64,000 nt of DNA, taken from Tetragonia tetragonoides (taxonomy: Eukaryota > Streptophyta > Magnoliopsida > Caryophyllales > Aizoaceae). The stretch covers positions 30,293,001-30,357,000 of the forward strand of contig CM076149.1 in NCBI GenBank assembly GCA_038025085.1, written 5' to 3'. The stretch's first letter is position 1. Each line of letters starts with the position of its first letter. The translations under genes were made by a program, and so were the position numbers. Shown piece by piece: positions 45,101-55,755 of this stretch. The notes beneath the pieces are model-generated. The model was not told where the DNA came from. It did not search any database and worked only from the letters and a program-made list of their open reading frames with translations.

Positions 45101-45660
45101 TATGTCCAATGTTCCTCCCCGACACAAATGCCCCCTGATTTTCATTCACTATAGAAGGTAGGACTAGTTTCAACCTTGCACATAATATTTTCGATATGAC
45201 CTTATATAATATATTGCAACAAGCAATGAGCCTAAAATCACTAGGTTTGACAGGGTTATCAACCTTAGGAACAAGAGTAATAACAGTTTTATTAAGCTGA
45301 TTGAGGATCTTACCAGTGTTGAAGAAGTCAAGGACAGCCTTACTGAACTCATCTCCCAAGTACTCCCATGTAGCCTTGAAGAAACCAGAGCCAAATCCAT
45401 CCGGACCCGGGCACTTGGTGCTTGGAATAGAAAATAGTGCAGCTTTGACGGATATCTTAGAGTTGGTTGATGATTGGTTGATGATTTTGCGTCAATAGAG
45501 TGGAGTCATGTTCGTAGAGGGTCAAATAAAGTAGCTCACGAGTTAGCACATGTGCAACCGTGGGTGGTAGAGAGTCATTTTTGGGAGGAGAATCTCCCGG
45601 AGTCTGTTCAAACTTTGGTTGTTGGTGATGTTATGATAGCTTCAACGCAGAGAGCCTAGC
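42118..45660 (+). pseudogene. zf-RVT plus RNase H relic, split by a LINE insertion
   Basis: Before the split: zf-RVT-like sequence (42340-42690: YSVRSAYKAMF, VKMFMWQVACKR, HAVRDCPRAREIW) and the RNase H core start (VKLNTDAG near 42972, VVESDCLVVINAL near 43157). After the split, at 45462-45660: VDDF and VRRGSNKVAHELAH, the RNase H end. Stops and frame changes occur in both parts. It is the tail of an L1-type LINE ORF2 or a derived RNase H-like gene. The LINE at 43252-45449 interrupts it with a 12-bp duplication. Confidence 0.75.
43252..45449 (-). mobile_element. 5'-truncated LINE with 12-bp target duplication
   Basis: GGATATCTTAGA flanks both sides (43240-43251 and 45450-45461). On minus: the RT domain (45359-44436; LIACCNILYKVISKIL, IDIRKAYDTVDW, GLRQGDPVSPLIF, active-site FADD), a stop, the connection region (44429-44115), then zf-RVT (44075-43404; CPLCQTHNESISHLFFMC), ending in poly(A) at about 43255-43268. 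Endonuclease and ORF1 are missing, as in the usual 5' truncation. Few disabling changes, so it is fairly young. Confidence 0.88.
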
Positions 45661-45694
45661 TGAAGGCTCTTCTTTCAAAAAACAAAAAAAATAA

Positions 45695-45956
45695 GGAAAA
45701 TTGGCTGCGAATAATCTGAAGTTTGGGCGGTCCGCCGCGAATAATCCCAAGTTTTCTTTCAGCCCCAAACAGTCTGAAATTTGGACTCACCCGCCCAAAA
45801 CATTTTAAATAAAGACGAAGTCTAACTCCGTTAAAACTCCGTTAACAATCATTAAAACTCCGTTAACAGTCGTTACTGGTTTGCACCCAAAACCCCCATT
45901 TTTTTCATTTTCTCTCCCCTTCATCTTCAACCTCTTTACTCCCTCACACTTTCACA

Positions 45957-45989
<33 letters not shown>

Positions 45990-46821
45990 TTAAACCCCCA
46001 ACCACCATTGCCACCCCACCACCAATTTGGCCCTTCCCCTATTTTTCTCTCCACCTCTCTCTCATTTCTCCACTTCTTTAAGTAGACCTTGATGGATGGG
46101 TACAAGATTACCAACAGACTTCCACACCAATCACCATTATCAACAATCCCAAAAAAAAGAAAACTGAAACTAAGACCACCAATTCAAAACGCCACCATCA
46201 CCATCACTACTAATTCCTAGAACGCCATTGAAGTAGCTGAAAATAGAGATGATGCAAGATCTGAAAAAAAAAGAATATTAAAACAAAAAGAAAATATAAA
46301 AATAACAACTACTTATAATCCCTCCCCAAAAGAAATAAAAGAGCAAAATTAATCATCAATGATCATCATAAAAAAGCAACACCATCTCCTCCATTGTACG
46401 ATAGATCCAGAGGCCTCAACAATTCCCTTAGGGACATGAATGATTGACATGAACAACGCATAAGAGAGGGAATAGAAGAGGGTGGGCGGTTGAGATTTTT
46501 TGGGGATTCAAAAATAATTAATTGAAGCAAAGAGAATGAGGAGGTGAGGGTATGGAGCTTGAGGGTTCATGGGGGTGTGTGGGAGGGAGTAAAGAGGTTA
46601 AAGATCAATGAGGTTGAAGATTAAGAGGAGAGAGACAATGAAAAAAAATGGGAGTTTTGGGTGCAAATCAATAACGGCCGTTAACGGGGTTAGAGTTCGT
46701 CTTCATTTAAATTATTTTGGGTTGGTGAGTCAAAATTTCGGATTATTTGGAGCTAAAAGCAAACTTGGGATTATTCGCGGTAAACCGCGCAAACTTCCGA
46801 TTATTGGCCACCAATTTTCCA
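45695..46821. mobile_element. MULE-type MITE, family A
   Basis: Long inverted ends: GGAAAATTGGCTGCGAATAA and, inverted, GGAAAATTGGTGGCCAATAA, continuing over more than 150 bp (AATAATCCCAAGTTT, GACGAAGTCTAACTCCGTTAA). Flanking 9-mers AAAAAATAA/AAAAAAAAG match only in part. The interior has a (CA)n run at 45957-45988 and no transposase. Confidence 0.7.
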
Positions 46822-46842
46822 AAAAAAAGATGGTACTCTTAG

Positions 46843-47018
46843 GGCTCGTTCTTTTCGACTGGGAACTGGTGACTGGTAACTGGGCAAAACTGGTAAGTAT
46901 AACTGGTAACTGGGAGAAACTGGTGAAAATTGGGTCAAATTGGGCAAAACTGGGGAAAACTGAGAAAAGTTGGGACAAACTGAAAATTTTATATTTTTGA
47001 GTGTTTAATTATTATGAC

Positions 47019-47087
<69 letters not shown>

Positions 47088-47105
47088 ATTAATAATAATA
47101 ACAAC

Positions 47106-47200
<95 letters not shown>

Positions 47201-47251
47201 ACAACAACAACAACAACAATAATGATAATAATAATAATAATATCATCATCA

Positions 47252-47340
<89 letters not shown>

Positions 47341-47360
47341 CATTATTGTTATTATTATTA

Positions 47361-47404
<44 letters not shown>

Positions 47405-47608
47405 GTTATTATTATTATAAGGACTTTTTAGTCATGTTTTCATATTAGTCAATTCATATATTTATTTTTATATTTGATATAACATATTTTATATTTAATT
47501 ATTATATTTAATATGTACAAATATTAAAACTGGGAGAAACTGAGCAAAAATTAGGGAGAACTGGTCAAAACTGGGCAAAACTGGAAACCAGTTGAAAAGA
47601 ACATGCCC
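46843..47608. mobile_element. Tourist-like (PIF/Harbinger) MITE carrying a giant triplet repeat
   Basis: Ends GGGCTCGTTCTTTTCGACTGG and, inverted, GGGCATGTTCTTTTCAACTGG; flanks TTA (46840-46842, 47609-47611). Tandem AACTGGGCAAAACTGG-type units lie inside both ends. The middle is the triplet array at 47015-47420. A degraded relative occurs at 57930-58620. Confidence 0.75.
47015..47420. repeat. Compound AAT/ATT/AAC triplet array of about 400 bp
   Basis: Blocks of (AAT)n, (ATT)n, (AAT)n, (AAC)n of more than 20 units, and (ATT)n again. The adjacent inverted AAT and ATT blocks could form long hairpins. All ORFs here are artefacts. Confidence 0.95.
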
Positions 47609-47654
47609 TTATTAAATTTTTGAATCGAAAAAAAAAAACTAAAATTTTTTTTGG

Positions 47655-47712
47655 GCATATGTTACATCGCCGTTGTAAACTGAAGGTCCGTTGTTCGATC
47701 CTGCGTTGTAGC
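47655..47712 (+). other. tRNA-like relic
   Basis: CGCCGTTGTAAACTGAAG followed by GTTCGATCCTGCG looks like the anticodon arm (TGT) and T arm of a tRNA-Thr, but no proper D arm or acceptor stem precedes it. Likely a SINE or tRNA fragment. It lies about 120 bp upstream of the mS33 start. Confidence 0.3.
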
Positions 47713-47835
47713 AATTCCTTTTATTGTCATAAAAAAGAAAAGAGTTGGGCAGCAAGGGCAACCAAGCAAACCTTGCATAAGAGAAGAAAGCAGTAGTAGA
47801 CTAGTAAGTTCTTCATCAAGTTTAGAGGAGAGAGA

Positions 47836-50800
47836 ATGAGTACAATGGCTGGAGGGCTTCGGAGTGCGGTGGCTTCAGCAGTTGCGAAAGGGGTGACTGA
47901 AGCAAGGGCTCGAATATTCGGTCATGTATTAAACCCAACAGCCCAAAGATCTGCTCACAAAGTGTTAAGGAAAAAGCTTATTGGTGAGAAAGTAGCTCAA
48001 TGGTACCCTTATGATCTCAAACATGATGACCCCATTATCATGGCTACCCAAGAACAAGAGTACTTTCTCTCTCCCTCTCTCTCTCTATACATATATGCCT
48101 ATCTGTATATAAGTCCCGTTGATTGGTCTTTTTGTGTTTGGAAAGATTGTGTTAGCTTTGCATATGCACACCAACTGTTTGATTATATGTCTCTCTCTCT
48201 CTATATATATATAGTTATATATCTATTGAAATATCTTTCTGGGTGGTTGTTATTTTGTTGGATTATGTTAGTTCTGGATATGCACACCAAGTGTTTGATT
48301 ATATGCCTATAAGAAATGATTGGTTAGAGACAGCAAAGATATATGAATTTGAATTGATGTTGAACAAAGAGTGAGGGGTTTTGAGCATTTGGGGTTTCAA
48401 GTTTGGGTTTTTGTTTAATTGGAAATATGGTGGTGATATAGGTGATGGGAGATTGTTGAGGGGTTGTGGGAGACGTTTTTGTTTGGTATAGGGGATGATG
48501 AATTGGATGATTTGTCGATGAAGATTGTGATCTATTTGGGATTAACTGGAGGATTCTAACGCAATAGTTACGGAAGTTTTTGTAATTTAGCTCTCTGTGT
48601 GTGGATTAATGCTAACATCACAAGGTTGGTTCTTGTCATGATGATATTGTTGGCATGAAACTGAACAGCCTCGTTTACCATTTTATGGCTGCTGGATCGC
48701 CGTTTCGCTTTCTAGGTTTAGACTGATGCTAGCATGGAAACACTGTTAAATCTTTTTCTTCATATTTGTTTATTTGGAAAGCTGCCCCCCACTCGGTTCA
48801 ACCCATCTCAGGGCCTCATGCCACTGGACAAGCCCCTCATGGCTTGGTCGGAGCCACACAGTTTGGTCGCTCCCCTTTCCCGAAAGCTGGGGTGGGTGGT
48901 TACTTGCTCTTAGATTGCATAGGGATATGGAGTAATTATTTGAAAGCCTTATAGTGCCACACAGAGATGGTAGAATGTTGGCAAAGTCCCCTGGGTCTAG
49001 TGAAGCAACAACTAATAGTGTTGAAATACACTACTACAGAGACGATAGCAACCCTCCAATATCCTGCAATGGTGGTTCACTAGCCTCATTATGAAGCATT
49101 GCTTTTAGTTTTTTTTCTTTGAATAGGCAGTTAAATTTGATTATAGGCAACTTATTGCCATATCAAATCATACAAAGCTTCAAAGTCTCGTTAGAGCCCT
49201 ATAGCCCATACACCCAGAAAGCCCTCCTGACGATTTAACTAAATCCCTACAAGTATTGGTGCAACTTATACACAAAGTGACAGGAAAACAGATTTGTTAA
49301 CACCAAGCATACAAAGGTTGCTAATTCAATAATCAAAAAAATTGGCTTTTCTTGACCTTCGTCCAGGCTTCATCTGTTCCTTCGTCAGTTTTGTTTTGTT
49401 TGATGTTGAGTAATTGAGCATAAAATGAATTATTTTCCTTCGCCCATCCTCTATCCATAATTTTTAAATTCTAGCTTGTTCTAAGTAATTATATGAGTTT
49501 AAAGATAGCAGAAAATGTCCAAAGGAAAAATATAGCATAAGGGACTCACCACCAAGAGTTTTAATGTTTGATCCACCGCCTCTAGGATAAAGAGATCCAC
49601 TCTACCCACCAGGTTAAAGTAATCATAAAGGATTAGAGATTTCAAGGAAACACTCAAGCCTTGCACTTGCAAGGAGCTATGCTAAACTCCATTTAATGTA
49701 TCCAATCTTCTTTTTTCTTACAGCCTACAGTGCTTAAATAGGCACGAAATAGCTGAATTAAATAATTCAAGAAAGAAAAGGAACTAAAGCAATAATATTG
49801 CTGGCTGTTCAAGTAGTATAAATAAACCACCAAGGACAGATCAACTGCATCCTTTGGCGCAAAGTGGGTATTGCAAAAACACCTCACCAAGTTCTAGAGT
49901 TCTCCCACAAGTACTCTAATCAAAACATTCTCCATGAGCTTGCTGCTTTTCTTACGATTAAGTGCATTGGTTTTATCATCTACCTAATGCAACCTTTCTT
50001 GTGGCTGCACATCATGGGTGAGCTGGGCATTTGCTATTTTGGAAGTTGAACATACCATAGTTTGCTAAGAGTGATTGCTAGTGCTTATTAATCGCCTAAA
50101 TTGTATCCATACAAATAGCCATTGAACCTAGGCTTCTTAATCAATCTTTTGCCTTAGACAAGCTGATCCTTGACCCGCACTGATGCTTAGTAAAGTCCAG
50201 AATTGATTAAATAGATAAACTCATTAAGAGCTTATCGCATTATGGCAAGCCTTTCCTCAACCCTTCATAGAAGTTGTGGAGTAAATGCTTGAATTATGCT
50301 TTTTGGTTGTGAGCCCTTGGTTTATGTTGCTTAGCTACAATCCTTTTGTAGCTGAGATTTGAAACTTAATAAAATTAGTATCTTTTTTCTTTTGAGGTGA
50401 TAATAAAATTAGTATATAATTACTAAAAATAAGGAGCTTATTGCCATGGGAGGTTTTCCTGGTCGTGAACTTCTGGGCCCATGGGATTAGTCAAGCAAAG
50501 CTTGGATACCCATGTTATCTAAAAATAAAAAAAATAAAAATAAAGGAGCTTGTGGCGTATTCCTTTTGGATAATGTTGAAGCCAGATGCCCCTACACCAA
50601 ATGAATTATTCTCCTGGCTGCAACAGATACCTAGTCTGTTTTGTTCATTTGATATAGAGTAATTGTTATGAGCATAAGATGAATTATTCTACCCCCTCCA
50701 AATATGATGGGCATGATGTCATAGGTCAATTAAAAGGGAAGGAGAGCAGATTTGAAGGAAAGCCCTGATGTTTGAGGGCTAGATAGGTAACTCCTACTCT

Positions 50801-53800
50801 TACCCACTATGTCAAATTCCTGTCATCAAGCTTGAAGTACGGAATCTTGGATTGTTGAGAACTTGGAAAAATCTTGAGCATACTCCTAATCTTTCAGATA
50901 CTTTAATGTCAATGTAGGTGCGCTCTAATGAAACCAACATAGGTTGGTCTAGTGGTTTGATCTTTGGTTTCCTTACCCACCACCAAGGATCAAATCCCAC
51001 TAGGGGCATTTGGGATCCCTTTCCCCTTATTCCCCCTTCCCCCAAATGCCTGCCCACTAAGCTCCTAGGCCTTAAACCCGAGATGGGCCAGCCAGGGAGC
51101 GGGCCTCCTTACCTTATAAAAATAAAAAAATAAAAAAAAAGGTACGCTCTAATGTATGTAAAGTGAAAAACAAACAAAAAGCCTGTTGGTAGGCAGCAAC
51201 AGTAGGTGTTAGCAAACTAGCAATATTGTAATTCTCCGCAAACCTGGAAATACAAGACTCACAATTGCAAAGTGATACATTCAACGGTCCTTAACACAAG
51301 CAACCCCATAAACATACAAATTGTGTCATTACTACAAACAAGTTTTGTCCCTGATACAAATTGGCTCAAAGCAACATGCCGGAAATTGTAGCAAAGTCTT
51401 AATTAAGTAGCTGCTCCAAATCACGTTGAATGACTGAAATATGAAAAGTTCAAACATTTGATACAAGTAAATATTTAAAAACAGGAATTGTAAAACAGTT
51501 AGGATACAAGAATAAATTTGTTACATTCAATCAATGCAAGTTACTTCCAGTAGCTCTCGTCTCACATTCTTCCTCCAATTCCTTACTCAGTTAGGAATAC
51601 TCCATCTCTTTTAATTCACCTAACTTTAAACAAAAGTAACTTGCTCAGATAATATGAAAAATGATTTGTCAAACCCAGCACATAAACTTATTGGCTTTAT
51701 ACATTCCTTGAATGTTGGTCCATATCCAGTTTTGAGCACACATTAGTGCCTCCAGGATGTTGAGTTCTCAATGCTTGGTTTCCCGTGCTAAATACGGATA
51801 TTAATGGAACACTAGAAAGTGGAATGCTTAAGATGTCCCTTGCTGTCCTTTGAAGAATGGGGTAGGTTCCACCATGTAAGGTCGTCGAAATCGGCATTTC
51901 GAGATAAAGTTGGTTCCCGTAAATACCTGTCCAATTCTGACTTTTCGTCAAAATGAGGCTCCTCTTCCTCTGTACATATCTTAAATTCATCTACATCCAT
52001 ATTAGCTTTTCCTTTACCGATGTGGCTTGGTGATGATGGTAGCATCTTATTACAAGCTTTCCCCTTGGACTACTTATAAGCATATTGGTCCCTCAAATCC
52101 TGCTAAACACCTGTAGTCCATTTCACATCTTCCTTAAATAGAGCTCCAACAGAAAAATTCTTCAAAATAAAACTTAACTAGAACCAGACATTGGATCAAA
52201 TAGTACCGCCACAGCCAAAAGAGCATCAACATGAAGTCAATATTTGTTAAATTTGTCCTTCGTTTTCTTAGTCACGTCCCTTAAATGAGAATCGGGATCT
52301 TTTTCCCATGAATACAAAGCAAGACTAGTCTCACATAGGCTAGAAAAATACACATTACTGAATTGGTAGAAATCAGAAATCAGATTGCAGTGCAAAACAG
52401 AAACCAGAATTCAGATCAAAACAGACACCAGAATTCAGAGCAAAACAATGCATCATGCTGACCAAGTTTCAGTGCAACAGAGATCAGAATTTAGCACTCA
52501 CACAACAAAAGTGCTAAATGCAATGACTTTTGCTTAGACATTAACATAATAAATAGATTTATAAAGCATTTACCTTAGAATTCGGCTTGTGTAGCTTCCA
52601 TGCATTATCAAGAAAGTGGGAGGTAACGGCCAAGTAGCATATTTTTTGATTGCTTGAAGTCCAAATATCCTTGGTTAATGCAATCCTAACCTTGTTTTCC
52701 CCCAATCATTTAGCGATATTCTGTTCGTCAACCCCGTGTCTCTAAAACATATCCTACTTCACGGTGTTTGGTGTTAGAACTTTGGAACCGGGTTGGAGAG
52801 TCTTAGATTATGTCCTAAAACCATAGTGAATATCCATGCAAACTATCATCCCGACTAAATTCTCTTCTCCCCTCCTTTTGGTGAAATTGATATGGCCAAG
52901 GTGAGTAGCTCAGTCTCGTCGCCAGGAGCACAAAATAATGCAAACAAAGATCCTGACCTATTTTCTTGGTACATTTTTCTGTGTGTTTGCGCAAATGAGA
53001 TGGTAACAAGAGGCTTGTGGCAATAGTTAACCTCAGCCCTTATATATTACAATTAGGTGATGCTCTGTGCCTTGGAGGGTTAAAACACATTGAAATATTG
53101 CATTAGCAATAGCAGAGTTCAGCTTCAATAGATATGTAGATCCAGGAACCTTGCTGAGGTACTTCATTTAGGGACCAGTTAGAAGGGTCCAAGTATATTA
53201 AAGGATGGTAGGGGCTCCTATGCTTCTTAAACTTATTCCAGTAATAGATCTACCTGAAGCTCTCTACACCCCTTGTATAGTAAGGACTTGGGATAATGGA
53301 TGCTGCACTTCAAGCTATTATGTTTAGATCCCCTACCCCCACAGTCCCTGCCATGCTGCAGCCTCCAAGACCAGGAAGTAAGCTGAACTTCTTTTAGTCT
53401 TTGGCAGCAACTCTTATGAAGCTTCTTTCTCTAACTAAGATTCATCTGATCAACCCCCACCCCCTCTTCCGGAAAAAAGAAAATAAAAAAAGAAAAAGGG
53501 AAGAGACAGAGAGACTCAATAGTTCAGCCTGTTCTGGTGAAGCTCTGTCTCCTCTCCTTGAAGTGTCAGGCTTATCTTATTTTGTGCATCTTGAAAAACT
53601 AAACTAATACATCTTCAATTGATCCATTCGCGGACTGTGTTGGTGCTTGGTGGATCCTTCAGGAAGATTTTCTTATAGTTCTTTCTATAACCAATTGCAA
53701 AAGGAACTCTGAAACCAAAACTCTTCCCGGTTTCCAATCTGGTTTGGAAAGCTAAGGTCCCACATTAGGGTAAGGGCTTTTCCTTGGACTGTCGCTTTAT

Positions 53801-55262
53801 ATAAAAATCAACACCATAAATGAAGTGCCAGTCTGGAGGCCTCTTAAGGCACTTCTCTCGGTGTTTATATCACTTGATTGAATATGCCAAGAGGGAGGAG
53901 ACAAATAGAAATTGTTATGGGGTTTTTGCACTCTGCTTCCTTCCCACATTTTGTGGGGTTGACTTTCTCGTGGTACAGAAGGATTCTTGGGTGCATCTTT
54001 GTGACCTTCTCCAACTTCTCTAAACCAATAATGCGGGGTTTGGGTATGGAAAGGAAAACAGAGAACCATTTGAAGATGTGCCATGTTGGGGGTGCTCTGG
54101 ATTGAGGGAAATGATCACATCTTCATAGACAAAGCCACTGGCTGGGATCTAGTTTGGGATAGAGTGGTATTCTTAGTGTCTTTGCGTTCGTTCTGCTGAT
54201 TGTTTCAGGATATTCCCTTGTCTGACCTCCAGCGGAGACTGGAGTAGACTTCTATTGTGTACAGTTTCTCTTTTCTTGCTGTGAGGACTCCTGGTCCTTA
54301 TCTTGAACTCCTTGTTCTCTTGCACTCACTCTGTACCTTAAAACTTTATATAGAAATTGGAAAGGAAAATGAGCTGTGTTGCTTACTTGCTTCCTTTGTT
54401 TCTGAGCAGCATTATATTTTCGATTTATAGTGGTCTGTCTTGTTGATCCATATCTACAAGTATGAAAAAAAGTGTGAGTTATGACTTTTGGCATTGTAAA
54501 GCAGTAGACATTAGTATTACACTATTATATGCGTATGTCCTCTTAGAGTGACAATCTGATTTATAGGGGCCTGCAGAGGTAAAGTGATGGATGGTCTGGT
54601 TAAATTACAATCCTACAGATTACTTGATAGAGGGAGACAAATTAAAAGGTAGAACTATATGAATATGTAGCCTGCAATTAGTGTCACGGACTGTCTCTTC
54701 TACTTTCTCCTGCTCAAACTGGTGATGTCAACATCTGAGAAGCTTGTGATATAACAGTCATAGGGTGGTTATTACATTAACGACGGTATTTCTCTAGTTG
54801 TCAGAAAACATATTGCCTTATTTTACTTTGCAACTGAGAGTTGAGGTTACTGAGGCGTTTGTCCATGATTTGTAGAATTCCCAAATTCATGACTACTAGG
54901 TTTGTATGTTACAGTTTGGATTGTGTTGCATAAAGTTTGTGGGATCTCCCGGCTCGAATTTTAGTGTCTGAGCATGCATTGCAGCTTGTTCAGAAATTCC
55001 AAAGGGTGGTTTGCCTGTTTGTGTCTGAGTGGTTTGTGCTCTCGTGTATATTTATCTCATAACTTCTTTTCACCCATATTTCCAGCCCTGTTGTCTGTTA
55101 TACTGTTATCTGTATCGCTTCTGTTTTGTAGATAGAATTTCTGAATTTCTCATTATGAATCTACATGATGCTAGGCGTTTGAGCAAGCTTGAAATGTTGA
55201 AGCGTCGTGGAAAGGGACCACCAAAGAAGGGACAAGGAAAACGTGCTTCTAAACGGAAGTAG
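47836..55262 (+). CDS. Mitochondrial small ribosomal subunit protein mS33, two exons
   Basis: Exon 1 47836-48059 and exon 2 55175-55262, joined across a GAG codon (phase 2), giving 103 residues. The protein carries GVTEARARIFGHVLNP, HKVLRKKLIGEKVAQWYPYD and, in exon 2, LSKLEMLKRRGKGPPKKG...KRASKRK, the full conserved span of plant MRP-S33 (about 100 residues). It is a component of the mitochondrial small subunit; the N-terminus is basic and Ala-rich, as in a targeting sequence. The intron is 7,115 bp, very long for such a gene, and is loaded with repeats. A second in-frame start (MAGG) lies four codons in. Confidence 0.88.
48060..50430. other. mS33 intron, first third
   Basis: Starts with CT microsatellites (48066-48092, 48191-48206). 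An imperfect 150-bp repeat lies at 48110-48310 (two copies of the GGTC/TTGTGTTAG and CACACCAA-GTTTGATTATATG blocks). A T-rich start at 49110 leads into probable retroelement 3' debris (49120-49260). No gene seen. Confidence 0.5.
50440..50542 (+). mobile_element. Short SINE-like insertion with 9-bp duplication
   Basis: AAGGAGCTT flanks both sides (50431-50439, 50543-50551). The body of about 100 bp ends in GGATACCCATGTTATCT and an A-rich AAAAATAAAA tail. 5'-truncated: no A or B box is visible. Confidence 0.6.
50931..51140 (+). mobile_element. tRNA-derived SINE with 14-bp target duplication
   Basis: A box TGGTCTAGTGG near 50944 and B box-like GGATCAAATCCC near 50987, spaced as in pol III promoters, then a body of about 130 bp and an A-rich tail. 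The flanks GGTGCGCTCTAATG (50917-50930) and GGTACGCTCTAATG (51141-51154) differ at one base. Confidence 0.85.
51155..51689. other. mS33 intron, repeat-free-looking part
   Basis: AT-rich, no ORF of note and no repeat ends recognised. Confidence 0.5.
51690..52760 (-). pseudogene. hAT transposase relic (C-terminal dimerisation region)
   Basis: Minus reading: IWTSSNQK and YLAVTSHFLDNAWKLH near 52670-52580, then KSELDRYLREP near 51940, DFDDLTWWN near 51880 and ARDILSIPLSSVPLISVFSTG near 51830-51770. This order is typical of plant hAT transposases of the zf-BED type. Frames shift several times. Non-coding AT-rich DNA with a CAGAATTCAGA repeat (52390-52440) lies between the parts. Confidence 0.75.
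52761..55174. other. mS33 intron, last third
   Basis: No gene recognised. The small ORFs (53401-53607, 53797-54105, 54252-54494) lack domain features. The final 100 bp supplies a T-rich tract and the CTAG acceptor at 55174. Confidence 0.5.
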
Positions 55263-55755
55263 ATGTGATATATTCAGATATCGCAGCAGCATGAGGGCTG
55301 AGTATAATTCTTCCAACAGCAGCGCGCTCTAATTGAAAATTGTGTCAACAAAATTTTGAAAACCATGCCAAAGTATTCTAGAATTAGGTTGGAGTTGCAT
55401 CTTTTTTTCATTTCCTAGTTTGGATGATGTCTTTAAGCTTCTGAAAGTGTATTGATCATATTTTTACTAAAATAAATGTTCAACTTTGTATCTGTTGTGT
55501 ACCAACATTGTTCTTCGTGCTCGCAGTGCTAACATAGATTTCATGAGATGCATGTAAGGAGTACGCTTATGTAGATGGAGGTTGAGCCACATAGTTTTGA
55601 ATTTTTTGTTTTGTTTTGTTTTGTTTTGATAATAGTATTTTATAGAGGCAATCCAGGAAATAATGCGTTTAGTCGCAAGAGCATTACAAATACACGAGTT
55701 GATTAGTAGTACGTAATATTTGAAGATCTTCTGTTTCCGTTGCCCAAATTGTGAT

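Noticed and set aside
45881..46081. 66-residue Pro/His/Thr ORF
   Set aside because: CT/CA microsatellite inside a MITE.
47001..47448. Poly-Asn, poly-Ile and poly-Leu ORFs in several frames
   Set aside because: Translations of the AAT/ATT/AAC microsatellite.
47655..47712. Functional tRNA-Thr(TGT)
   Set aside because: No acceptor stem or D arm pairs; only anticodon-arm-like and T-arm-like parts remain.
48766..48954. SINE with an inverted B box in the mS33 intron
   Set aside because: GGTTGAACCGA-like word only; no A box, tail or duplication found.
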